The notes under the pieces are model-generated. The model ran no database searches. It saw only the letters and a list, made by a program, of their open reading frames with translations, and had not been told where the DNA came from. 14,351 nucleotides of DNA from TA-21 sp036557405 (GTDB lineage: Archaea; Thermoproteota; Nitrososphaeria; Nitrososphaerales; Nitrososphaeraceae): positions 1 through 14,351 of the forward strand of contig DATBHO010000080.1 of NCBI GenBank assembly GCA_036557405.1, given 5' to 3'. How positions within the stretch are numbered: position 1 is the first letter of the stretch; every line of letters starts with the position of its first letter. Shown here one piece after another: positions 7,275 through 14,351 of the stretch. Position numbers and translations under genes: made by a program.

Positions 7275-7301
7275 TATAAAGAAAATTGTATTTTCTTTAT
7301 A
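7275..7301. repeat. Perfect 12+12 inverted repeat with 3-base spacer
   Basis: The left arm TATAAAGAAAAT (7275-7286) and right arm ATTTTCTTTATA (7290-7301) are exact reverse complements around TGT. A near copy of the right arm, TTTTCTTATATAA, occurs just upstream at about 7250-7262. It could be an operator for a dimeric regulator or an RNA hairpin. Confidence 0.7.
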
Positions 7302-7344
7302 TTGATTTAAATTAGGTGTCTATTCGTTTTCCAAAAGGTTGGTT

Positions 7345-7446
7345 ATGAATGTCAATAATTCATATGATAATGCCGATAATACTATGGATATTATCAAATT
7401 TGATAACACTGCTCCATTTGACACTTTAAGCTATTATCTAGATTGA
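7345..7446 (+). CDS. Possible 33-residue small ORF (doubtful)
   Basis: ATG at 7345 opens a frame of 33 codons ending in TGA. The peptide begins MNVNNSYDNADNTMD and is acidic, with no hydrophobic or known motif. An AT-rich TTTAAATTA element lies about 35 bases upstream, and AAAGG lies nine bases before the ATG, so it could be expressed. Against it, a perfect palindrome lies inside the frame and chance frames of this size are common. I list it only as a candidate. Confidence 0.15.
   Translation: MNVNNSYDNADNTMDIIKFDNTAPFDTLSYYLD
7391..7406. repeat. Perfect 16-bp palindrome in a cluster of GATAA/TTATC words
   Basis: TTATCAAATTTGATAA is self-complementary. It is flanked by further GATAAT/ATTATC words at about 7367, 7375, 7389 and 7446. 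The arrangement suggests a binding region for a dimeric regulator, but the AT-rich background lowers its weight. Confidence 0.5.
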
Positions 7447-7622
7447 TTATCTTTCAATTACATGTACTATGCTTCGAACTAAATATCCTATTCAAGACAT
7501 ATTTTGGAAGTTTATATACAATCGGAGAAAAAAACAAAACCTTTTATTTCTCATAATCCAGCTTTACAGAATAAATATCATTATATCTAGCTACAATGAA
7601 TATAAATGAGATCTCGTATATC

Positions 7623-7720
7623 AAAATGATAATTTTTATATTTTTTCGATTTTACTACTATAATAATAGCATTACCGAAAATTTTTAGTCGACACTCGTC
7701 TTTTAGCGTATTATCATTTT
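7623..7720. repeat. Distant 11-bp inverted repeat pair
   Basis: AAAATGATAAT at 7623-7633 is matched exactly by its reverse complement at 7710-7720, 76 bases further on. A second shorter pair, CCGAAAA near 7675 and TTTTCGG at 7719-7725, lies within and next to it. If transcribed the segment could form a long-range stem. Confidence 0.4.
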
Positions 7721-7873
7721 TTCGGAAATTCATCGAAAGGATTATCAAAAAAGGTAATATATGGACAATTTTATCTATCGTCAATATATGCGCGGTCAAT
7801 TAAACGTGGGGATGCCCTTAACTCAAACTCATATAACTGGAAAAGATTTGCGATCTTTGGTTATTTGTCTAGC

Positions 7874-7906
7874 ACAGAAAATACTTGCGGCTTGTGTGAT
7901 TTCTGT
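7874..7906 (+). repeat. 7-bp stem ahead of the giant GT-C-like gene
   Basis: ACAGAAA (7874-7880) pairs with TTTCTGT (7900-7906) around a 19-base loop. It ends 93 bases before the ATG at 8000. It may be chance, or part of a leader or upstream control region. Confidence 0.2.
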
Positions 7907-7940
7907 AAAGGATTCCTTATGGTAGGAATACAAATGGCGG

Positions 7941-7949
7941 ATAAAAATT
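7941..7949 (+). promoter_or_regulatory. Possible TATA box for the giant GT-C-like gene
   Basis: GGATAAAAATT, about 55 bases before the ATG at 8000, would give a leader of roughly 30 nt. That leader contains AAGGA (7979-7983), which is too far (16 bases) from the ATG for an ideal ribosome site. The next in-frame ATG at 8009 is further still. The promoter is uncertain. Confidence 0.3.
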
Positions 7950-7999
7950 AGCAGTATGAATTAGAATATCTTCCCAAGAAGGATTATTGATAAAATAAT

Positions 8000-10900
8000 A
8001 TGAATTTGATGAATATTATAAAACCGCACAAGCCTGCAAGTACTCTTATAGTGGTAACTCTAGTTGCAATCTTTTTCTCTTCTTTTACATTATGGTTAGT
8101 CGAGGCTTGGATAAGATATCCTTTATTTATTTATGAAATATTTGCCATAGTGCTAATTTACCTATTTTTAGAAAAGGATTCTCCTATTAATTATTGTTAC
8201 CTTGTTTCAAAGCTTACTAAAATAGGAAAAAGAATTATTGAAACACATGTAGTAAGTAAAATTCCCCGGCGATTCATCTCCGACTTACTTCTGATCGGTT
8301 TTTCATCTATTTTAGTTATTCTAAATGAGATTAATATAGAGGGAGGAACTGGTGGTTATCTTCAGCTGATACTTGCATTTCTTTGTGCATCATTTTTTTC
8401 GGGATATGCTCTTTTAAATATATTTAACGTAAAAAAGATGTTGTCTAGACTAGAAGTTTTTGCCTTGTCTTTTCTTCTCAGCTTCATTTTTTCTGGCTTT
8501 GTTACCCTAGGATCGCTACTAGTTGAGGAGCACACTAGAAGTATCGTCATTCCAATACTTTACATGATAATAGGCATAGTTTCAATAGTACTAAGCACTG
8601 CAAGAAGAGGTGACTTTATAAATCAAAAACAGGGATCATTTTCGAGAAACATTGATTTTTTCGCCGTTCTCTTATCAGTCGCGTTTTATATCTTATTTTT
8701 TTATAGTACATATCCAAATTTTAGCCTATTAGCAGGAAGTGATATAGCTAGACACTACAGTTCATCTATTATACTATCTAGGACACCTGATTTATACACA
8801 CAATTTAGTTACTTACTTTTTCACGCATTTTATGCATCAATTTATAGTCTATCGGGATTTCAGCAATCCGTAATTTCGATTCAGAGCATACTTGTGATAT
8901 TAAATATATTTTTACCCATACTTGTTTATGCACTAGCTAAAAGATTTCTTGGAAATGTTGATCGAAGAATACCAGCCCTATCCACTATATTCTATTCCAT
9001 TCTAACTAATCTATCATTTATTTATTTCGCACAGTTAAAGCTAATGAATACTGGTAGCTCTGAAATTCAAATGCTTGAGGGACAAGCTGCAGAAAAAGCT
9101 TTCAATGGGACCATAAATTTCTTGCAACCTTTTCCTTGGTTTGCCCCATTGTCAGTATCGTTTATGCTATTTATGATGGCTTTTATATTGTTGAAGGTTC
9201 AGAATATACCAAAAGCAAAGTTTGTTACTCTCTTTAGTATATTGATCGTTGCCATGTATCTAACGCACGTCACAGAAGCTATTGCTTTTGTAATCTTTAT
9301 CGCACTTTATTCTTTCATATCAAAAAGCGCTTCTCTCCGTCTTAATGATGTTCTAATATCGTCGTTTGTAGCGTTCTTGGCAATAGCTGCATTTTTTGGT
9401 TATAGATCTTTCTTTTGGGTGTCTGATCTTAGTAGCGTAAATATCGACCCTAAAGCTGTCCTTTCTATCTTTTTACCTATGTTATTAGTAGGCATATCAA
9501 TTCTCTGGAGAGCTAAGATATTGCCGAAGATGCGATTTCATACACGGTTTGGGATTGGAGAAAAGTTTTATAGCGCTCTGTCTCTTGCACTGATCGCTGC
9601 ATATCTTTTTGGCTTTTTCGCATGGTTTTTCTCGGAGGACTTCAGAACTTCTTCAGTTTACAATATTGGTGCAGTTCCTTGGTTTATTTATCCTCTTATG
9701 CTTGGAATAGTGGGTCTTTTAGCTATTTTAAGTGTAAGGTACCTTAGTGAGTATATGCCAAATAGCTCTATCTCTATCATTTTGGCTGCAATCATTATTA
9801 TGTTCTTATTTGGGAGAGTGGTTTCATTTTTGAATTTTAATCTTAACTATATTGCATCAGGATATTGGGAGAAAAGGTTCCTGGTATTTCTCTTCCTTTT
9901 TCTATCACTTTTGGCGCCTATTTCGCTTATTAAATTTAGAGAACAAGTGGTCCTTCTTGAAGTAAATAGGAAAAATCGCCAATTTATAGGCAGTGCGTTC
10001 TTGGCCTCGATCGTTGGTTTAATAGTTGTTTCTGGTTTCTGTTCAACTGCACTTCAGAGTGAATATTGGGTTGATACCGTGTATTCAAAAAGAATTAGTG
10101 ATAAAGAATTACACGCCCTTAGTTATTTAAGAGAAATACTTAGCCATGATTCACATGCATTTACTATCTCTCTTTCTAAATATTCTAAAGATGTACTGGC
10201 TTTCGCAGCTCCAGTTTATCAGTATCCTCTATCAAGCGTTTTTGGGAGCTCAAAGTATCCAGATATCCCACTATACGCTATGGCCTCCCATAATCTCAAA
10301 CATGCTTACATATACATGCATACTCGCGATTTTCAGGCCTTGAATAGTGAGAAACAAAGTTGGTTTGATAAGCATTTAATCTCTATGCTCCCGATTATTT
10401 TCTCAAATGAAGAAGTGACTATTTATAACGCCACACGTGCCTCGTTTCCTTTGCCTTCATCTGAGACTCATCTGGTCATACCAGCCAATCCATTTTTTGT
10501 TCCACAAACTACTTGGTTTTATGCATACGATGTCCTCTCTCAATCTAACAAGAACTATACTGTAGATTACGATACTGATCCTAATGCTCTAAAAGCTAAG
10601 ACTGTAATTCTGAGCTTTGATCCAACTGAAAGCCATATTTTTTACCAGAGATTTTCAAATAACAGCACTAATAATGGTTGGTTTATCGGTTCAGGTAGTA
10701 ATAATTGGAATTACTCCTCTGAAGGATTGCATGGTGGGGGAAAATCAAGTACTCTACTAAGTCCGATATCTTCCAAAGACTCTGTCATTAGCACTTCCTT
10801 CAGAATCACTGACATATCTCCAAAAGATGCTAACTACGTATCAATTGTTCATTCATGGATCGACAATAAGAACTACAAGTACACAGGTATCATGGTTTTC

Positions 10901-12412
10901 AAAAATTCTATTTATGTAGACTTTGCAACTGTTACGAATGGAAAATTGTCTTATTTGCCGAAATGGCCCGGTATAAAGACGGATTTTCATTGGAAACCTG
11001 GTACACTTTTTAATCTTAAGGTTATAGATCATAGCAATATCAATGAAGTTGAATTTACCTTAAATGGTACTCGCTATGTTGGCCATAGTTTGGCTTCTGA
11101 TATACACAATCCCGAACCTGGATATGCTGGATTAAGCTATAATAGAGTTAAGAAAGTTGTTTTTGATTACTATAGCAACCAGGAAGCAAAACAAACCGAA
11201 GTATTAAATTCACATGAAAATCTAGCAAATTATATCAAATATGCAGAATCAGGAGGACATTTAACTGTGCTCAATACAAATGGATATGGGTATATAGCTA
11301 ATTTTCTCTTTAATGGGACAAGTCCTTTGACATTTCGGAACGGAATCAACAATTCAACATCTCTGATTCTTCCAAATTACAGTATTAGCAATAGCATTAA
11401 TGTTGGAGATTTGTATTCAAAATACAAAATAAATACTATTGCCAAAGTAAATAGTGCACCACCATATATTTATGGTTCTCAAAGGACAAAATCGCTAGTT
11501 GTTACACAAGTCGTGGGTCAAGGACAGATCACATATATTAATATTTATCCACTAATTTCGCTTGTTCTCAATAATAAGACTCTGCCTGCTGAGGTCTATC
11601 CGCTATTAGGTACGATATCCAAATTAATAGATTCGAACCCTGTTAAAGCTCAACGGGCGATAATTATCCCCGCTAATTTTGAGGACCTTACAGAAAGGAA
11701 CGGTACATTTGAAATTGATACTAATGCAGTTATGTTTTCTGGTAACAGAATCGATCAATTGAAAATAATGGATTCTAGTCATAAGGAATACTCTGTTGTA
11801 AATGCTACGAATCTAAAAATTAATGGATATGATAATGCTAGTGTTATAGGCAAGCCAGAAAGCAAACTAGTAGTTTCAAGTGGTAAAGGATTATACTCTG
11901 GATTATCTATAACTGATCCAAGTTCGCCAATTGGTTTATATCTTGCTAATAGGAACAATGGCCATACATCCACCTCAATAGCCGGTCTATCTAACGGTAA
12001 ACCTTTTAGGTTTAATAACGTTTTTAGCGTCAGTATGATTAATAGGTTACCGGTTTATATTTATGCCAGACAACCGACTATCCATCTTAATCATGCCTCT
12101 GTTTTTATCAAAGACCTTCAGTTCGGTAGTATATCGGGGAGTGACGTAAAAATTAATGGAAATGTATCATTATCGATATTTATGTCAGATTCGCATAGCT
12201 TTGCAAGCCATTTTTATTTACATGGCTCCATTCAATCATCGGTACCTGAATTTAATGAGGCAAAATATGCAGTCCCTACTATTTCTGTAGAAAAATTGTA
12301 TTCGATTCCAGCTTTCGCGCGTTTCTTATCTATTATTCCAATCTTGGTTGCAGGAATCATTATTGTATATGCTCGGCCCAAAAAAGTGGTTAATAATAAA
12401 TCTCGAAAATAG
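8000..12412 (+). CDS. Giant polytopic GT-C-like membrane protein with large extracellular multidomain region
   Basis: This 1470-residue protein has three parts. Residues about 14-680 hold some 18-20 membrane helices. A short outer-loop motif, GSDIARH at 246-252, comes after the seventh helix; an acidic residue in an early outer loop is typical of GT-C glycosyltransferases, which use lipid-linked sugars. Residues about 681-1437 are a soluble outer region rich in Asn-X-Ser/Thr. Within it, 880-1058 (FYQRFSNNST...VVFDYYSN) looks like a concanavalin/LamG-type beta sandwich. Flanking pieces (about 840-874, then 1066-1104 with YIKYAESGGHLTVLNTNG, then VVGQGQITYINIYPL at 1171-1185) resemble one GATase-like alpha/beta fold. 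A last helix at about 1438-1457 and a basic tail (RPKKVVNNKSRK) end the chain. It lacks the WWDYG motif of AglB/STT3. Role inferred: outer-face sugar transfer or polysaccharide handling. An in-frame stop at 7991 fixes ATG 8000 as the first start. Gene and topology are sure; function is not. Confidence 0.85.
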   Translation: MNLMNIIKPHKPASTLIVVTLVAIFFSSFTLWLVEAWIRYPLFIYEIFAIVLIYLFLEKDSPINYCYLVSKLTKIGKRIIETHVVSKIPRRFISDLLLIGFSSILVILNEINIEGGTGGYLQLILAFLCASFFSGYALLNIFNVKKMLSRLEVFALSFLLSFIFSGFVTLGSLLVEEHTRSIVIPILYMIIGIVSIVLSTARRGDFINQKQGSFSRNIDFFAVLLSVAFYILFFYSTYPNFSLLAGSDIARHYSSSIILSRTPDLYTQFSYLLFHAFYASIYSLSGFQQSVISIQSILVILNIFLPILVYALAKRFLGNVDRRIPALSTIFYSILTNLSFIYFAQLKLMNTGSSEIQMLEGQAAEKAFNGTINFLQPFPWFAPLSVSFMLFMMAFILLKVQNIPKAKFVTLFSILIVAMYLTHVTEAIAFVIFIALYSFISKSASLRLNDVLISSFVAFLAIAAFFGYRSFFWVSDLSSVNIDPKAVLSIFLPMLLVGISILWRAKILPKMRFHTRFGIGEKFYSALSLALIAAYLFGFFAWFFSEDFRTSSVYNIGAVPWFIYPLMLGIVGLLAILSVRYLSEYMPNSSISIILAAIIIMFLFGRVVSFLNFNLNYIASGYWEKRFLVFLFLFLSLLAPISLIKFREQVVLLEVNRKNRQFIGSAFLASIVGLIVVSGFCSTALQSEYWVDTVYSKRISDKELHALSYLREILSHDSHAFTISLSKYSKDVLAFAAPVYQYPLSSVFGSSKYPDIPLYAMASHNLKHAYIYMHTRDFQALNSEKQSWFDKHLISMLPIIFSNEEVTIYNATRASFPLPSSETHLVIPANPFFVPQTTWFYAYDVLSQSNKNYTVDYDTDPNALKAKTVILSFDPTESHIFYQRFSNNSTNNGWFIGSGSNNWNYSSEGLHGGGKSSTLLSPISSKDSVISTSFRITDISPKDANYVSIVHSWIDNKNYKYTGIMVFKNSIYVDFATVTNGKLSYLPKWPGIKTDFHWKPGTLFNLKVIDHSNINEVEFTLNGTRYVGHSLASDIHNPEPGYAGLSYNRVKKVVFDYYSNQEAKQTEVLNSHENLANYIKYAESGGHLTVLNTNGYGYIANFLFNGTSPLTFRNGINNSTSLILPNYSISNSINVGDLYSKYKINTIAKVNSAPPYIYGSQRTKSLVVTQVVGQGQITYINIYPLISLVLNNKTLPAEVYPLLGTISKLIDSNPVKAQRAIIIPANFEDLTERNGTFEIDTNAVMFSGNRIDQLKIMDSSHKEYSVVNATNLKINGYDNASVIGKPESKLVVSSGKGLYSGLSITDPSSPIGLYLANRNNGHTSTSIAGLSNGKPFRFNNVFSVSMINRLPVYIYARQPTIHLNHASVFIKDLQFGSISGSDVKINGNVSLSIFMSDSHSFASHFYLHGSIQSSVPEFNEAKYAVPTISVEKLYSIPAFARFLSIIPILVAGIIIVYARPKKVVNNKSRK

Positions 12413-12417
12413 TTTTT
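12413..12417 (+). terminator. T-run directly after the giant gene
   Basis: Five T follow the TAG stop immediately. The next gene converges from the right with only 61 bp between stops, so termination must occur here. No hairpin is visible. Confidence 0.3.
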
Positions 12418-12473
12418 ACTAATCGATAATACAGAATAGAATGTCAGGATGAGGTATATTAAAACATCTTATC

Positions 12474-13703
12474 CTAAAAACGATTTTCCAAAAGCGCAGA
12501 GAAGTGTCTAGTTAATTCATTCCTATCAAAATTTGTTTTAATCAGTAGGATCGCTCTCTTGCTTACCTCCATTTCAAATGAATTATCGATTTTGTCAACT
12601 TCGTTTTTCTTTGTCTCACTAGCTGAGAAATAGACTTCATAAATTTTCTCTAATGCAAAAGCCAAAGAATCTACGCTTTCAGGTAGTGCCACGAGCCCGA
12701 CTTCGTTCTCATTTATTAATTTAGCAAGAACGGAATCTTCATAGACAGTTGCGATTATTGGAAGACCGCAGGCAAGATACTCTAACGCCTTAACTGGGAT
12801 AGAGTTTTTCCAAAGTGGGTTCGAATCATAAGGAATTAGTCCTATGTCAGAGGCTGAAAATATTTTTGCTAGTTCGTCCCTGTTCATTTTAGCACCCAAA
12901 TACTGGACATTCCCAGCGAGACCAATCTCCTTAGCTAGATCTAGTATTTCCTGTATGGTATGTCCTCGTCCAACCATCAATAACCTTAAGTTATGAATTT
13001 TAATGCTAGCTTTTTGCATCGCTTTAATAACAATATCTAATCTATAATATGCACCAATGCCTCCGCTATAAACTAATACAAAATCTTTTTTATCGATGCC
13101 AATTTCAGCTCTTGATTTCTGTTTGTCATATGGCTTGAATACGTTGACGTCTGCACCATTCGCTATAACCTTGACATCTTTAATGCCCCTTGATATTAGC
13201 TTCTGAGCAAGCGGCTGTGTAGTAGCTACCACAAGATTGCTTTTTGTATAGCATTTCGTCATAGTCCTTTTCAGATAAAGATATGATTTTTTGTAAATCC
13301 CTGGACTTATTCGATTTATGACATGATCTTCCCACTCATCCCTGTAATCTATTACTACCTTCCTTATTCTAAGGAGCCTCGTCGCAATATATGATCCTAG
13401 ACCCGTTTCACCATTTGGAACCGAAATTATAACTATCTTTGGACGTAATAATATCAGAGAAACTGTAGAAAAGATAAAAGATGATGTTATGTTAAATACA
13501 AGTGATAGCAAGTTTGGAGCCATAATTATAGGAGTGATATTTAAGATTTTGAGTCCATCTAGCGTTCTACTTCCAGCTTTGCCGAGTGTTTTGAGAGAAA
13601 AGGAACCTGATATCGCCACCGTGTTTCCCTTATTTTTGAAATATTGCGCGAAGAATTCTGTTCTTACCCAAGAAGCACCAGGAAATGGATTTGGAGAATG
13701 CAA
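12474..13703 (-). CDS. GT4-family glycosyltransferase (GT-B fold), probably with an upstream ATT start at 13721
   Basis: From TTG at 13703 the product is 409 residues. It shows the GT-B/GT4 pattern: PNPFPGASWVRT at 4-15, DYRDEWED at 119-126, VIANGADVNVFKP at 179-191, YSGGIGAYYRLDIVIKAM at 212-229, MVGRGHT at 243-249, and the donor-site region SIPVKALEYLACGLPIIAT at 301-319 with Glu308. Such enzymes transfer a sugar from UDP- or GDP-sugar to a lipid-linked acceptor in the cytoplasm, as in WbuB/WcaI-type polysaccharide synthesis. The TTG start removes the first beta strand of the fold: in-frame codons just upstream read IKIVFFLHSPNPF, beginning at an ATT (13719-13721) with GAAGG six bases before it and a TGA stop at 13731. 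The real start is therefore probably that ATT (415 residues). It converges on the giant gene. Acceptor and donor are unknown. Confidence 0.92.
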   Translation of the reverse strand: MHSPNPFPGASWVRTEFFAQYFKNKGNTVAISGSFSLKTLGKAGSRTLDGLKILNITPIIMAPNLLSLVFNITSSFIFSTVSLILLRPKIVIISVPNGETGLGSYIATRLLRIRKVVIDYRDEWEDHVINRISPGIYKKSYLYLKRTMTKCYTKSNLVVATTQPLAQKLISRGIKDVKVIANGADVNVFKPYDKQKSRAEIGIDKKDFVLVYSGGIGAYYRLDIVIKAMQKASIKIHNLRLLMVGRGHTIQEILDLAKEIGLAGNVQYLGAKMNRDELAKIFSASDIGLIPYDSNPLWKNSIPVKALEYLACGLPIIATVYEDSVLAKLINENEVGLVALPESVDSLAFALEKIYEVYFSASETKKNEVDKIDNSFEMEVSKRAILLIKTNFDRNELTRHFSALLENRF

Positions 13704-13727
13704 GAAAAAAACGATTTTAATTGGATA

Positions 13728-13732
13728 CCTTC
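13728..13732 (-). promoter_or_regulatory. Shine-Dalgarno-like GAAGG pointing to an ATT start for the GT4 gene
   Basis: The minus strand reads GAAGG, then six bases, then ATT at 13719-13721. The distance to the TTG at 13703 is 24 bases, too far for it to serve that start. It overlaps the upstream TGA stop, so no longer frame exists. This site decides between the two starts. Confidence 0.5.
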
Positions 13733-13766
13733 ACTCTTTTTTATCATTTTTTGGACACCAAATCAT

Positions 13767-13778
13767 ATATTTAAATAT
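13767..13778 (-). promoter_or_regulatory. Symmetrical TATA box for the GT4 gene
   Basis: ATATTTAAATAT is a perfect 12-base palindrome and a strong archaeal TATA element. Its centre lies about 52 bases before the ATT start, which predicts a leader of roughly 25 nt that includes the GAAGG. Being symmetrical, it gives no direction by itself; the direction is inferred from the gene. Confidence 0.5.
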
Positions 13779-14083
13779 TGCTATATGTTTTAGCTTACCG
13801 TCATAAGAGTTAGATCTTTTCTTGTTCCGCACATGCGAGAATAAATCATAAATTGTACTGAGTGGAATACTCTTTAATATGCTCGGTATGAACGATAGAA
13901 CGGCATAAATTATGCTAAATTGTGATATGAAATCGAATTGATATGATATAATATAAGTCGATTATGTGACTGTTACTGTCTATTAATAGTTAAAGTTCGA
14001 ATTCTATAGATCAAGTCCTTACAAATTTTCATTCGATATGGATAATTAGAAATGCAAGAATAGAATAGAGGTATTTTGACAGT

Positions 14084-14351
14084 CTATCCATTTTCTGTTA
14101 ATTTTCTGTAGTACTCCTCAATCTTAGGAAAAATCGCAGTTTCGTCATACTGTTTTACCTTAATACGTGCATTGTCGCCTAGCTTCAATCGAAGATTGGC
14201 ATCGTGTGAGAGTAATCGAATGGCTTCCTCGAATTCGCATGGCCTATAAGGATCTACTAGTAACCCCTCTTTGGTGTGTTCAATCAATTCACGATTGGCA
14301 TCAATGTTGCTGCATATGATGGCCCTTCCAGAAGCCATTGCTTCTAGTAGC
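14084..14351 (-). CDS. GT4/GT1-type glycosyltransferase, C-terminal fragment (N-terminus beyond window)
   Basis: The reverse strand reads LLEAMASGRAIICSN from the window edge, then IDANRELIEHTKEGLLVDP, and continues to a TAG stop at 14084. The glutamate in LLEAMASG and the following NREL segment form the donor-phosphate/sugar-binding site of the GT-B C-terminal domain. The family then has GLLVDPYRPCEFEEAI and a final helix (IFPKIEEYYRKLTENG), as seen. About 89 residues are visible of an expected 350-400. The frame stays open through the window edge, so the ATG at 14338 is internal and not the start. It would act in the cytoplasm on a nucleotide sugar in the same glycan pathway as the neighbouring GT4 gene. 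Substrates cannot be told. Confidence 0.9.
   Translation of the reverse strand, partial: LLEAMASGRAIICSNIDANRELIEHTKEGLLVDPYRPCEFEEAIRLLSHDANLRLKLGDNARIKVKQYDETAIFPKIEEYYRKLTENG

Larger units (their letters stand above)
7010..7999. other. 990-bp intergenic region rich in inverted repeats, no convincing gene
   Basis: This is the largest gap in the window, between a leftward methyltransferase gene and the rightward giant GT-C-like gene. It is very AT-rich. It holds a 12+12 inverted repeat (7275-7301), a 16-bp palindrome (7391-7406), a distant 11-bp inverted pair (7623-7633 with 7710-7720), and a hairpin-capable pair (7874-7880 with 7900-7906). A 33-codon frame at 7345-7446 is possible but weak. 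A 70-codon leftward frame (7587-7799, TTG start) has no features of a real protein. A promoter for the giant gene is expected near its right end. Confidence 0.6.
13722..14083. other. Intergenic region, promoter only
   Basis: This stretch lies between two leftward glycosyltransferase genes. It holds the TATA box at 13767-13778 and the ribosome-site candidate at 13728-13732. A rightward open frame at 13489-13806 mostly overlaps the GT4 gene in antisense and has no protein-like features. I see no RNA gene or repeat of note in the rest. Confidence 0.55.

Noticed and set aside
7587..7799. Leftward 70-codon frame with TTG start in the large gap
   Set aside because: It lies across the inverted-repeat segment, is Lys/Ile-rich as expected from AT-rich DNA, and shows no motif or ribosome site. 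A real gene is not excluded, but I cannot support one.
8000..12412. Giant membrane protein as the oligosaccharyltransferase AglB
   Set aside because: AglB/STT3 proteins carry a WWDYG motif at the start of the soluble domain. I see none, and the outer region looks quite different.
12816..12835. GGGTTCGAATC, resembling a tRNA T-loop
   Set aside because: It lies in the coding part of the GT4 gene and no cloverleaf arms surround it. A similar TTCGAAT at about 13995 also lacks a pairing T-stem.
13719..13733. GT4 gene as a pseudogene
   Set aside because: Only the start codon is unusual. All downstream motifs are intact over more than 400 codons with no frameshift, so a non-standard start is the simpler view.
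13489..13806. Rightward 105-codon frame
   Set aside because: It is antisense to the N-terminal part of the GT4 gene, which has clear family motifs; the frame is a shadow.
1..14351. CRISPR array, insertion sequence or att site
   Set aside because: No regularly spaced direct repeats, no transposase-like frame and no terminal inverted repeats flanking a gene were found.

Overview
The window looks like archaeal chromosome, most likely an ammonia-oxidising Nitrososphaeria (group I.1b) lineage with low G+C, such as Candidatus Nitrosocosmicus. This is inference. It rests on AT-rich DNA, TATA-box promoters sitting about 25-30 bp before start codons (leaderless style), TTG starts, Asn-X-Ser/Thr-rich exported proteins, and gene families typical of archaeal surface glycan synthesis. 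No rRNA, tRNA or taxonomic marker gene is present, so the assignment is tentative.

Layout, left to right. (1) 1-582, minus: the N-terminal part of a Gfo/Idh/MocA sugar-nucleotide dehydrogenase, cut by the window edge. (2) 583-1281: a gene-poor gap with an 18-bp perfect palindrome. (3) 1282-2226, plus: a DPM1-like GT2 glycosyltransferase with two C-terminal membrane helices. (4) 2492-3637, plus: a WecB-type non-hydrolysing UDP-GlcNAc 2-epimerase. (5) 3904-4353, minus: a small exported protein. (6) 4708-6120, minus: a membrane-anchored D-glucuronyl C5-epimerase-like protein. (7) 6284-7009, minus: a class I SAM methyltransferase. (8) 7010-7999: a 990-bp region without a convincing gene but rich in inverted repeats. 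(9) 8000-12412, plus: a 1470-residue polytopic GT-C-like protein with a very large outer domain. (10) 12474-13703 (possibly to 13721), minus: a GT4 glycosyltransferase. (11) 14084-14351, minus: the C-terminal end of another GT4/GT1-type glycosyltransferase, cut by the window edge.

Together these genes form part of a surface polysaccharide or protein-glycan locus. The dehydrogenase and the 2-epimerase could supply an amino-uronic or ManNAc-type sugar nucleotide. The GT2 enzyme would charge a lipid carrier, and the GT4 enzymes would extend the glycan on the cytoplasmic face. The GT-C-like giant would transfer sugar on the outer face, and the C5-epimerase-like protein would remodel uronic acids on the finished polymer. 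Most genes have their own promoter and are separated by 60-990 bp on mixed strands, so this is not one operon.

The most unusual items are four: the 1470-residue fusion, whose outer part seems to hold a concanavalin-like module inserted into a GATase-like fold; the archaeal glucuronyl C5-epimerase homologue; a GT4 gene whose real start appears to be an ATT codon; and the palindrome-rich 990-bp gap.
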